Positions 1-6,588 of a stretch of 6,628 nt of DNA are shown piece after piece. Within the stretch, counting starts at the first letter, position 1. The number at the start of each line of letters is the position of its first letter. This stretch comes from Bacteroidales bacterium UBA4459. GTDB taxonomy: Bacteria; Bacteroidota; Bacteroidia; Bacteroidales; F082. The notes below the pieces were generated by a model, which was not told the origin of the DNA, did no database searches, and was given only the letters and a program-made list of their open reading frames with translations. Position numbers and translations under genes: made by a program. The stretch covers positions 1-6,628 of the forward strand of contig DGOT01000098.1 of the NCBI GenBank assembly GCA_002389465.1. The letters run 5' to 3'.

Positions 1-86
1 CGATAATTGATACAGATACCTGGGCAATAAGCCGAAATTTACCCGCTTCCCCCTTTATTCCTTTATATACCCGATACACCCCAATC

Positions 87-119
87 AAAAAGAACCACAG
101 GCTCCGGAAAGAGTCCTGT
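87..119 (-). terminator. Probable intrinsic terminator of the leftward mocA-xdhC arm
   Basis: Read on the minus strand, 119-97 folds into an 8-bp stem (ACAGG+CTC pairing with GAG+CCTGT) with one bulged base at 114 and a 6-base loop (105-110). Two bases after the stem comes a T-rich tract, TTCTTTTT (94-87). It starts 20 bases downstream of the xdhC stop codon, the expected place for a Rho-independent terminator. The bulge weakens the stem a little. No second gene is visible between it and the window edge, so it probably ends this transcript. Confidence 0.6.
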
Positions 120-139
120 CCCGGAAAACAGCTCCTCCG

Positions 140-1072
140 TCACCCGTTCTTAACCTGAATAACCTTCGCTGCAATGCTCACGGCGATCTCGTCCGGCGTC
201 TGGCTGTGAATGGAGAGTCCGATGGGGGCGTCCACCTTTTCAAGTGACTGTTTCGAAATACCTTTGCTTTCCAGGTAGGCGAATACCGAGACTACCTTGT
301 CGTCGCTGCCCATCATACCGAGGTATTTTATTTTTTTGTTGAGAAGCTGTTCCAGTACAATGCTGTCGTTTTTGTGGGCAAAAGTCATAATGGCCACATA
401 CACGTGGTCGCCTTCCGGGACGTATCCGGCAGCCTGTTTATAATCAATGATCTGTCTGGCATGGGCGAAGTCATTATTTTTAAACGTGGTCAGCTCCTCA
501 TGTCGGTTGTCGAATACCGTAATGTAAAAACCAAGCTGCCGGAACAGCCGGCTGACAGCCACACTCACATGGCCTGCACCAAACAGGTACAGGAAATTCC
601 GGTATCCATGTTGCTCGGCATAAGTCCAGTTGTGTTCCTGTATTTTGGTTTTATGTTCCTGTTGTAATGGCGTTTCGCAAAAATGTATGCCTGTTTCGTT
701 ATAATCAAGATGTCCGTTTTCAGCTTCAGCCAGTTTTTCTGCCAGCGGAAGTGATGTTTCGTTCAGCAAATAAAAAGCCACCACCTGGCTGCCGGAGCAG
801 ATCAGTCCGGAGCTGTCTTCGGTATCTTCGGCGTGGTGGTCCTGCCGTTTGATAAACGGTTTCTGTGGCGCATCAAAAAGCTTCCGTGCCTGTTCCACCA
901 ACCGGTATTCCATCACCCCGCCGCCGATGGAGCCAGAAAGCTCACCGTCTTCAGCTACTGCCATTTTAAAACCCTTTCGCCCCGGGCTGCTGCCGGAATG
1001 GTCGATCACCACCATTAAAACGAGCTGTTTGCTGTTCTTTAATTTCGTTCTGACAAAATCCCAAATGTTCAT
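140..1072 (-). CDS. xdhC: XdhC/CoxI-family molybdenum-hydroxylase maturation protein
   Basis: A 310-residue cytoplasmic protein of the XdhC/CoxI family. Known members bind molybdenum cofactor, support its sulfuration and insert it into xanthine dehydrogenase-type enzymes. The N-terminal XdhC_CoxI domain shows GSSPGRKGFKMAV (27-39) and GSIGGGVMEYRLVEQA (47-62), then GLICSGSQ (89-96), where Cys92 sits at the family's usual C-G-G-like position. A Rossmann-type C-terminal domain follows: FGAGHVSVAV (164-173), FDNR (187-190), YVAIMTFAHKND (225-236), YLGMMGSDDKV (250-260) and PIGLSIHSQTPDEIAVSIAA (283-302). Length and motif order are normal for a complete protein. I chose the ATG at 1072 (MNIWDF). 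A longer reading to 1141 needs a TTG codon that abuts the upstream stop and adds 23 residues that do not look like the family. It lies 65 bases after the nucleotidyltransferase gene and is probably co-transcribed with it. The hydroxylase it serves is not in the window. Confidence 0.93.
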   Translation of the reverse strand: MNIWDFVRTKLKNSKQLVLMVVIDHSGSSPGRKGFKMAVAEDGELSGSIGGGVMEYRLVEQARKLFDAPQKPFIKRQDHHAEDTEDSSGLICSGSQVVAFYLLNETSLPLAEKLAEAENGHLDYNETGIHFCETPLQQEHKTKIQEHNWTYAEQHGYRNFLYLFGAGHVSVAVSRLFRQLGFYITVFDNRHEELTTFKNNDFAHARQIIDYKQAAGYVPEGDHVYVAIMTFAHKNDSIVLEQLLNKKIKYLGMMGSDDKVVSVFAYLESKGISKQSLEKVDAPIGLSIHSQTPDEIAVSIAAKVIQVKNG

Positions 1073-1126
1073 TATTCCATTATTTTTTCTGTGATCACCA
1101 CCTGAACTTATATGTACGAAGTCGCG

Positions 1127-1158
1127 CAAAATTACGATCAAAGTTTTTGGTAGTCATC
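1127..1158 (-). promoter_or_regulatory. Possible internal promoter for xdhC (weak)
   Basis: The minus strand carries TAATTTTG (1134-1127), matching the Bacteroidota -7 consensus TAnnTTTG. A poor upstream element, GATG (1158-1155), lies 20 bases before it. The predicted start would leave a leader of roughly 45-50 bases before the xdhC ATG at 1072. The 65-base gap between the two leftward genes is larger than expected for tightly coupled genes and leaves room for it. A perfect 8-base palindrome, GTGATCAC, sits in the same gap at 1091-1098. The -33 match is weak, so this may be chance in A/T-rich DNA. Confidence 0.25.
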
Positions 1159-1719
1159 TGGCGTATTGATATTTATAAGTATTTTTTCACTTCCCACATT
1201 GACTCTTTTCTGTGGATACTTTCGCAGAAAATCATCCAGCCGGATATTATTTTCGGTTTCAGAAATTATTTCAGCTCTGATTTTGTCTGATATCAGAATC
1301 GGATGTCCGCCTTTTCCTTTATATACCGGTTTGACTATGTCGGCTTCCTCCCTTTTCTCAAAAATCTGCTCAAGTACGTCCTGCTCTACGAAAGGATTAT
1401 CGGCATTGTGGATAAAAACAAAACGGTTCCTGTTTATGGCGGAGAGACCCAGTTTTACCGAATAAAACCGTTCGTAGCCGGGATGTTCATTTAAGATAAA
1501 ACGAACATTTTCAGGAAATTCAATGGCATGCTGATCCAGGAATGATTTGCCTTCTCTATTAATGACAACAACCATTTCGTAACACCCGAATTTGGAAAAC
1601 TGCTGCAGGATGTGTTCCAGAAATATTTTTCCGTCCTTCATTTTGAGACTGAATTTGATCTGCCCCATCCTGCCGGAGTATCCTGCGGCTAAAATAATTA
1701 CCGAACAATCTTTTTTCAT
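1138..1719 (-). CDS. mocA: MocA/YgfJ-like molybdenum cofactor nucleotidyltransferase
   Basis: A 193-residue single-domain protein with the MobA-like NTP-transferase fold. MocA (YgfJ in E. coli) transfers CMP from CTP to molybdopterin, giving the cytosine dinucleotide cofactor used by xanthine dehydrogenase-family enzymes. Visible motifs are the nucleotide-binding loop LAAGYSGRMG (10-19) with Lys22, the metal-site Asp107 in NADNP, the GHPI motif at 138-141 and the C-terminal NINTPDDY (183-190). The AAG loop is MocA-like; MobA guanylyltransferases usually have AGG. However, NINTP replaces the DIDTP usual in MocA and resembles MobA, so nucleotide preference is not certain. Length is typical and the ATG start is the only sensible one. 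It is the first gene of the leftward arm, upstream of xdhC and divergent from ygfK; the same three families cluster in E. coli. A generic nucleotidyltransferase is the alternative, made less likely by this context. Confidence 0.82.
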   Translation of the reverse strand: MKKDCSVIILAAGYSGRMGQIKFSLKMKDGKIFLEHILQQFSKFGCYEMVVVINREGKSFLDQHAIEFPENVRFILNEHPGYERFYSVKLGLSAINRNRFVFIHNADNPFVEQDVLEQIFEKREEADIVKPVYKGKGGHPILISDKIRAEIISETENNIRLDDFLRKYPQKRVNVGSEKILININTPDDYQKL

Positions 1720-1741
1720 GAAAAGAATTCTAAAAACACCT

Positions 1742-1772
1742 CAAAAATAAGTAATCGCTGAACTTAGGCAGC
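1742..1772 (-). promoter_or_regulatory. Leftward promoter of mocA-xdhC
   Basis: On the minus strand TATTTTTG (1749-1742) matches the Bacteroidota -7 consensus TAnnTTTG exactly. It is preceded after 19 bases by GCTG (1772-1769), a partial match to the -33 TTTG/TG box. The -7 box ends 22 bases before the mocA ATG at 1719, so the leader would be short. The spacing is within the normal range. The upstream box overlaps the spacer of the rightward promoter. Confidence 0.5.
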
Positions 1773-1787
1773 TTTTCCTTAAATTTG
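1757..1787 (+). promoter_or_regulatory. Rightward promoter of ygfK and the PLP enzyme gene
   Basis: TAAATTTG (1780-1787) matches the Bacteroidota -7 consensus TAnnTTTG exactly, with GCTG (1757-1760) 19 bases upstream as a partial -33 box. The -7 box ends 26 bases before the ygfK ATG at 1814. It is the mirror image of the leftward promoter, with the same GCTG-N19-TAnnTTTG arrangement, and the two overlap across 1757-1772. One regulator bound there could control both arms. Confidence 0.5.
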
Positions 1788-1813
1788 TTAGCCTTTTCTT
1801 ATAAAGAAATCAT

Positions 1814-4800
1814 ATGACTGATCGTTTTTCAATACTCCCTTTAAATGAGCTGCTGACCATTATATTGGCGCAGTACGACTACAAAAAAAGTATTTTCGGG
1901 ATCAGTGAAGAACTTTTTTTCAATCCGCAGCAAAATGATGATTTACGGATAACCCGTTTCGGGAAGTTGCTGGAAAACCGGGTAGGCGTAGCCGCAGGGC
2001 CACAGACGCAACTGGCTCAGAATATTGTGGTTTCGTGGCTCACAGGGGCGCGTTTCATCGAGTTGAAGACCATCCAGACCCTCGACGAACTGGAAGTCTC
2101 AAAACCGTGTATTGATATGCAGGATGAGGGCTATAACTGTGAATGGTCGCAGGAACTAAAAATTCGCCAGTCGTTTGACCAGTACCTGGATGCCTGGATT
2201 ATCATTCATATATTGCGCGATAAATTTGGATGGGATAATCCGCAAGAAGAAGATCCGGGCGTGATCTTTAACATGAGTGTCGGTTACGATCTGGAAGGGA
2301 TTCTGAAAGATAATGTCCAGTGGTTTTTTCATAAAATGGCAGATGCTTCGCGTGAGCTGAAAGAAAAAATCGAAAGCATCAGGAATATTTATCCCAATGC
2401 GGTAAATCTCCCTATTAATACCCGTATTTCAGATAATATCACTTTGTCGACCATGCATGGTTGCCCTGCCGGAGAAATTGAGACTATAGGGGCTTATCTT
2501 ATTGAGGACAAAAAACTTCATACGGCAATAAAACTGAACCCGACCTTGCTGGGAAAGGAAAAATTGCATCAAATCCTAAAAAAATCGGGTTTTGAAACCC
2601 AGGTTCCCGATATCGCCTTTGAGCACGACCTGAAGTATGAAGATGCCCTGAAGATCATTGAGAATCTTCAGAAAAAAGCCGCTGAAAATAAGGTGCAGTT
2701 TAGCTTAAAGCTTACGAATACGCTTGAAAGCAAAAATCATAAGGAAATATTCAGCGCCGGTGAAGAGATGATGTATATGAGCGGCAAAGCGCTACATCCT
2801 GTTTCGATAAATCTTGCGGCGAAACTTCAAAATGATTTTGACGGACGTCTCGATATTTCATTTTCCGGCGGGGCAGACGCTTTTAACATACAGGATATTG
2901 TTAAGTGCGGACTGAGTCCGGTGACTGTTTGCAGCGATTTGCTGAAACCGGGAGGCTACGGCAGATTGAATCAATATATGGTAAACCTGAAAAGTGATGG
3001 GGCAAAGCCGGGGATTAAAACACTGGATTACCTGAACAAATATGCCATCGAAGTTTTAAACAATCCGGCGTACAAAAAAACCGGATTCACCGAACCGAGC
3101 ATTAAAACAGAGCGCTCCTTAAACTATTTTGACTGTATTCATGCGCCCTGTGTCGACACCTGCCCGACCAACCAGGGAATCCCTGATTATTTGTATTATA
3201 CCTCGCAGAGAAAGTTTGAGAAAGCGGCTGATGTCATTTTGAAAACCAATCCTTTTCCACACGCAACGGGTATGGTGTGTGACCATCTTTGCCAGACAAA
3301 ATGTACACGCATAAATTATGACAGCCCTGTTCTGATCAGGGAGATCAAGCGCTTTATTGCTGAAAACCACATCACGGATTCATTTGTTTCAGAGAGCAAT
3401 AATAGGGCGCAAAATCAGCTTTCGGTTTCCATAATCGGTGCAGGACCGTCAGGCTTGTCATGTGCTTATTTCCTGGCAAGAGCCGGATTTAAAGTGGATG
3501 TTTATGAAAGTAAAAGCAGGGCAGGCGGTATGGTTCAGGGCGCCATTCCTTCCTTTCGCCTGACCGATGATGCCATCAATGCCGATATTAACTCTATTCT
3601 GGAAATGGGTGTTAACATTCACTATAATTTCGAGGTGAGCCAACAGTCGTTCAAAACCCTGAAAAATACTTCCGACTATATATACATAGGAACAGGTGCC
3701 AGGAAATCGAAAAAGCTTGCATTGAAGGGGATTGAATCGGCGAAGATTTTGGATCCGCTTAATTTTTTGTTCAACGTAAAAGAAGGGAAGGAAACAGGAA
3801 TTGGCGAAAATGTAGTTATCGTTGGTGGTGGAAACACGGCCATGGATGCTGCGCGGACTGCTTACCGCCTGGTGGGTAAAAACGGCAGAGTTACTATAGT
3901 CTATCGCAGAACCATCAGGCAGATGCCGGCAGATCTCGGTGAAATAAAAGCCGTTCTGGAGGAGGGAATTGAAATTATCGAACTTGCTTCACCGCTTGAA
4001 ATTATAACGGAAAACGGCAAGCCGAAGTCGCTCCTATGTCAGCGGATGAAGTTGGGGAAAAAAGACGATTCGGGAAGAGCAAAGCCTGTTGAAATTCCGG
4101 GGTCTGAATTTGAAATACTACTCGATACGTTCATACCTGCCATAGGCCAGGAAATTGACATCGACTTTGCAAACTCTTCGGAGTTGATGACCCGGAAAGG
4201 AACATATGAAACGCAAATAGAAAATGTTTTCATTGGCGGTGATGCCTTGCGCGGAGCCTCAACGGCCATCAATGCCATAGGCGATGGGAGAAAAGCTGCC
4301 CAGGAAATAATTGATAAGGCAGGAATTGCCTTTAACACGCTTGATGGTTCGGTAAGAAAGCGAACAGGCATCCATCGGTTAATGTTGGAAAAAGCGAAAA
4401 GAAAGCAGCCGCAGTACGTTGTTGAAACACCTCTTGATGACAGGCAGAACTTCAAACTTGTTGCCGAAACACTGACTGAAGAAGAGGCGGTTAATGAGGC
4501 CTCACGATGTCTTTTGTGCGATGAAGTATGCAACATCTGTACAACGGTCTGTCCGAATCTTGCTTTTCATTCTTTCGAAACAGAACCGGTAAAATACGAG
4601 CTGCCATTAGTAATTCCAACCGAAAATAAGCTGAAAATTACCAAATCGGGATTATTTGAAATAAACCAGAAGTATCAGATCCTTCACCTTGCCGACTGGT
4701 GTAACCAATGCGGCAATTGCGATACATTTTGTCCTTCATCCGGGGCGCCGTATAAAGAGAAGCCCCATCTGTACCTGAATAAGGAGCTTTTTGAAAAAGA

Positions 4801-5059
4801 AAAAGACGGCTTTTACTATGAACAGGAGTGTGCATATCCCTGTTTGCTGGGCTTTCAAAATAAAAAGCAGTATAAGCTGATGGTCAAACCGGATATTTTA
4901 TATCTTGAGAGTGAAGATTTCAGCCTGTCATTTAACAAAGAGACGATGCAAATTATGGAATACAGCGTTTTTGTAAATTCAGGTTTTGAACACGATCTGA
5001 AGATTACAGCGGAAATGAAAATAATATTGACAGGGGCACAAAGTTTTTATGCAAAATAA
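1814..5059 (+). CDS. ygfK: YgfK-like multidomain iron-sulfur flavoprotein oxidoreductase
   Basis: A 1081-residue protein with the domain order of YgfK, a family often labelled 'putative selenate reductase subunit' but tied genetically to anaerobic purine/urate breakdown. Residues ~45-400 form a dihydroorotate/dihydropyrimidine dehydrogenase-like barrel, with GVAAGPQTQ (58-66), STMHGCP (212-218, Cys217 a candidate active-site residue) and SGGADAF (351-357). Residues ~435-520 are a GltD-type iron-sulfur region: C441, C446, C450, then C489, C493, C497. Residues ~537-835 are a GltD-like FAD/NAD(P)H module with GAGPSG (542-547), GGGNTAMDAAR (671-681), VYRRT (696-700, suggesting NADPH) and FIGGDALRG (806-814). 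The C-terminal iron-sulfur region has C899, C902, C906, C909 and C913, then C963-x2-C966-x2-C969-x3-C973-P. A ~95-residue tail with C1006 and C1010 follows. No signal peptide or membrane segment is evident, so it is cytoplasmic. The ATG is preceded only by an A-rich leader. Length is close to the ~1030 residues of E. coli YgfK. The true substrate is unproven. Confidence 0.93.
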   Translation: MTDRFSILPLNELLTIILAQYDYKKSIFGISEELFFNPQQNDDLRITRFGKLLENRVGVAAGPQTQLAQNIVVSWLTGARFIELKTIQTLDELEVSKPCIDMQDEGYNCEWSQELKIRQSFDQYLDAWIIIHILRDKFGWDNPQEEDPGVIFNMSVGYDLEGILKDNVQWFFHKMADASRELKEKIESIRNIYPNAVNLPINTRISDNITLSTMHGCPAGEIETIGAYLIEDKKLHTAIKLNPTLLGKEKLHQILKKSGFETQVPDIAFEHDLKYEDALKIIENLQKKAAENKVQFSLKLTNTLESKNHKEIFSAGEEMMYMSGKALHPVSINLAAKLQNDFDGRLDISFSGGADAFNIQDIVKCGLSPVTVCSDLLKPGGYGRLNQYMVNLKSDGAKPGIKTLDYLNKYAIEVLNNPAYKKTGFTEPSIKTERSLNYFDCIHAPCVDTCPTNQGIPDYLYYTSQRKFEKAADVILKTNPFPHATGMVCDHLCQTKCTRINYDSPVLIREIKRFIAENHITDSFVSESNNRAQNQLSVSIIGAGPSGLSCAYFLARAGFKVDVYESKSRAGGMVQGAIPSFRLTDDAINADINSILEMGVNIHYNFEVSQQSFKTLKNTSDYIYIGTGARKSKKLALKGIESAKILDPLNFLFNVKEGKETGIGENVVIVGGGNTAMDAARTAYRLVGKNGRVTIVYRRTIRQMPADLGEIKAVLEEGIEIIELASPLEIITENGKPKSLLCQRMKLGKKDDSGRAKPVEIPGSEFEILLDTFIPAIGQEIDIDFANSSELMTRKGTYETQIENVFIGGDALRGASTAINAIGDGRKAAQEIIDKAGIAFNTLDGSVRKRTGIHRLMLEKAKRKQPQYVVETPLDDRQNFKLVAETLTEEEAVNEASRCLLCDEVCNICTTVCPNLAFHSFETEPVKYELPLVIPTENKLKITKSGLFEINQKYQILHLADWCNQCGNCDTFCPSSGAPYKEKPHLYLNKELFEKEKDGFYYEQECAYPCLLGFQNKKQYKLMVKPDILYLESEDFSLSFNKETMQIMEYSVFVNSGFEHDLKITAEMKIILTGAQSFYAK

Positions 5060-5068
5060 TGGAGTAAG

Positions 5069-5125
5069 ATGCATGTAAAAGATGCCCCACCGAGAATAAG
5101 AATTGATAAAAAACACAAAGTATGA
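5069..5125 (+). CDS. Possible 18-residue leader ORF between ygfK and the PLP gene
   Basis: A short frame, MHVKDAPPRIRIDKKHKV, starts 9 bases after the ygfK stop and is preceded by GGAG (5061-5064) with a 4-base spacer. This is the best Shine-Dalgarno-like site seen in the window. Its TGA stop overlaps the ATG of the PLP enzyme gene as ATGA (5122-5125), the classical arrangement for translational coupling. The peptide is basic (K/R/H-rich) and resembles nothing I recognise. It could be a real coupling peptide carrying ribosomes across the 62-base gap, or a chance ORF. Length alone gives no support. Confidence 0.25.
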   Translation: MHVKDAPPRIRIDKKHKV

Positions 5126-6588
5126 CAAGAGAACAAATATTGGAAAACACCATTCAGCGTTGTCGCGAAAAACATATCATATTGCCGACCTATAACCAGA
5201 TGCGCAACCCCGAACTCATTCCCGAAAAAATCAAGGAAAAACTCAAAGGTATTGGCTTGTGGGATTTGAATTCATTAAATCTTTTCAGGATAAACTGGAA
5301 AAATGAGCCTGTAAAATCAGGCGGGGGATTCGGCCAGATAAACTACATGGAGTTGCCTTCTGAACTTACAGGTGTGAAAGCAAGAATAGTATTGTTGATC
5401 GGTAAATTCTTTCCTACAGGCGCCCACAAGGTAGGAGCCACTTTTGGCCCGCTGGTTGAGAAACTGGTGACAGGCCGTTTCGACCCGACCCGGCAGAAAG
5501 CCCTTTGGCCGTCAACAGGCAATTACTGTCGTGGCGGTGCTTACGACTCATATCTGTTGGGCTGCAAGTCAATTGCCGTCCTCCCGCAGGGGATGTCGCA
5601 GGAGCGTTTTGACTGGTTGCATAAGGTGGGAGCAGAAGTTTTTGCAACGCCTGGTACCGAAAGCAACGTGAAGGAAATTTACGACAAAGTAAAGGAACTG
5701 GTCGCTGAAAGAGGTGATGAGATTGTAAACCTGAACCAGTTTGAAGAAATCGGAAATTCGTTGTGGCATTACGCTGTTACGGGCCCTGCCATGGAAGAAG
5801 TTTTTAATTCCGTTAAAGAAGAAAATGACACGTTCACCGGGCTCTTCCTGACGCAGGGATCTGCGGGAACTTTGGGAAGTGCCGATTATTTGCGTGAGAT
5901 TTATCCTCACATGAAAGTTTGTGCCGGCGAGGCTTTGCAATGTCCCACACTTCTCGAAAACGGGTTCGGGGAACATCGGATCGAAGGTATCGGCGATAAG
6001 CATGTCCCGTGGATCCATAACATCCGGAATATGGATATGGTGGCTGATATTGATGACAATCCGAACATCCGTTTAATGCGTCTTTTTAATGAAAAGGCAG
6101 GAAGGGATTACCTGAAAAATGAATTGAAGATAGATGCCCATATTGTTGATAAACTAGGGCTTCTCGGTATCTCATCCATTGCCAACCTGATGGGGTCCAT
6201 TAAACTGGCGAAGTATTACGAAATGGATGAAAATGACATTGTATTTTCGGTGGCTACTGATTCTATGGAGATGTATCAATCGCGGCTGGTTGAAGAGAAT
6301 GAACTTCATGGTGAATTCACACTTCGGGATGCTGCGGTGAGTTTTGATGCCGATTTGCTGGGCCTCAATATCGACCATATGATCGAGATGAATTATCATC
6401 AGAAAAAGCGGATGCACAACCTTAAGTATTTCACATGGATAGAACAGCAGGGTAAAACCGTGGAAGAACTCAATGCCCAATGGTATGATAAAAACTACTG
6501 GAAGTCGCGCTATGCCAAAGTTGAGGAATGGGATGAGGAGATCAGGGAGTTTAACGAGAGAACCGGGGTGCTGAAGGAATATTTGTAG
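5122..6588 (+). CDS. Fold-type II PLP-dependent enzyme, cysteine synthase/CBS superfamily, reaction unknown
   Basis: A 488-residue cytoplasmic enzyme of the tryptophan-synthase-beta/cysteine-synthase superfamily. Lys103 in PTGAHKVGATFG (98-109) is the expected PLP Schiff-base lysine. STGNYCRGGAYDS (131-143) is the asparagine loop, with an unusual Cys136. QGSAGTLG (245-252) is the glycine-rich phosphate loop. EHRIEGIGDKHVP (284-296) resembles the H-K-I-x-G-I-G segment of O-acetylserine sulfhydrylase and cystathionine beta-synthase, and GISSIANLMGSIKLA (349-363) resembles their later G-I-S-S-G helix. It is much longer than the ~310-residue sulfhydrylases, with ~90 residues before the lysine loop and ~100 after the core that are rich in Trp and Tyr. 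It does not match E. coli diaminopropionate ammonia-lyase YgeX as I recall that sequence. It lies 62 bases after ygfK with no terminator between, so it is probably co-transcribed. I infer a lyase or beta-elimination step on a catabolic intermediate; the substrate is unknown. Confidence 0.88.
   Translation: MTREQILENTIQRCREKHIILPTYNQMRNPELIPEKIKEKLKGIGLWDLNSLNLFRINWKNEPVKSGGGFGQINYMELPSELTGVKARIVLLIGKFFPTGAHKVGATFGPLVEKLVTGRFDPTRQKALWPSTGNYCRGGAYDSYLLGCKSIAVLPQGMSQERFDWLHKVGAEVFATPGTESNVKEIYDKVKELVAERGDEIVNLNQFEEIGNSLWHYAVTGPAMEEVFNSVKEENDTFTGLFLTQGSAGTLGSADYLREIYPHMKVCAGEALQCPTLLENGFGEHRIEGIGDKHVPWIHNIRNMDMVADIDDNPNIRLMRLFNEKAGRDYLKNELKIDAHIVDKLGLLGISSIANLMGSIKLAKYYEMDENDIVFSVATDSMEMYQSRLVEENELHGEFTLRDAAVSFDADLLGLNIDHMIEMNYHQKKRMHNLKYFTWIEQQGKTVEELNAQWYDKNYWKSRYAKVEEWDEEIREFNERTGVLKEYL

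Noticed and set aside
1..86. Gene, RNA or repeat left of the terminator
   Set aside because: I find no open frame of useful length, tRNA-like fold or direct repeat. The near promoter match on the minus strand (TAAATTTC) misses the final G.
1073..1141. N-terminal extension of XdhC by 23 residues
   Set aside because: It would start at TTG (1141), directly abutting the upstream stop codon. The added residues do not resemble the family, whereas the ATG at 1072 gives a normal XdhC start.
4039..4536. 165-codon open frame on the minus strand inside ygfK
   Set aside because: It lies wholly antisense to a well-conserved part of ygfK, has a low-complexity serine-rich translation and no recognisable motif. 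It is a shadow of the real gene.
1814..5059. Selenocysteine in YgfK
   Set aside because: The frame is uninterrupted and has no in-frame TGA. The selenium link is only through the family's association with selenium-dependent hydroxylases.
5072..5086. Short inverted repeat in the ygfK-PLP gap (GCAT and ATGC)
   Set aside because: It has a 4-bp stem and no T-run, as expected by chance. It does not argue against co-transcription.
5569..6018. 149-codon minus-strand frame inside the PLP gene
   Set aside because: It is antisense to strongly motif-bearing coding sequence, with no family resemblance or sensible start context.
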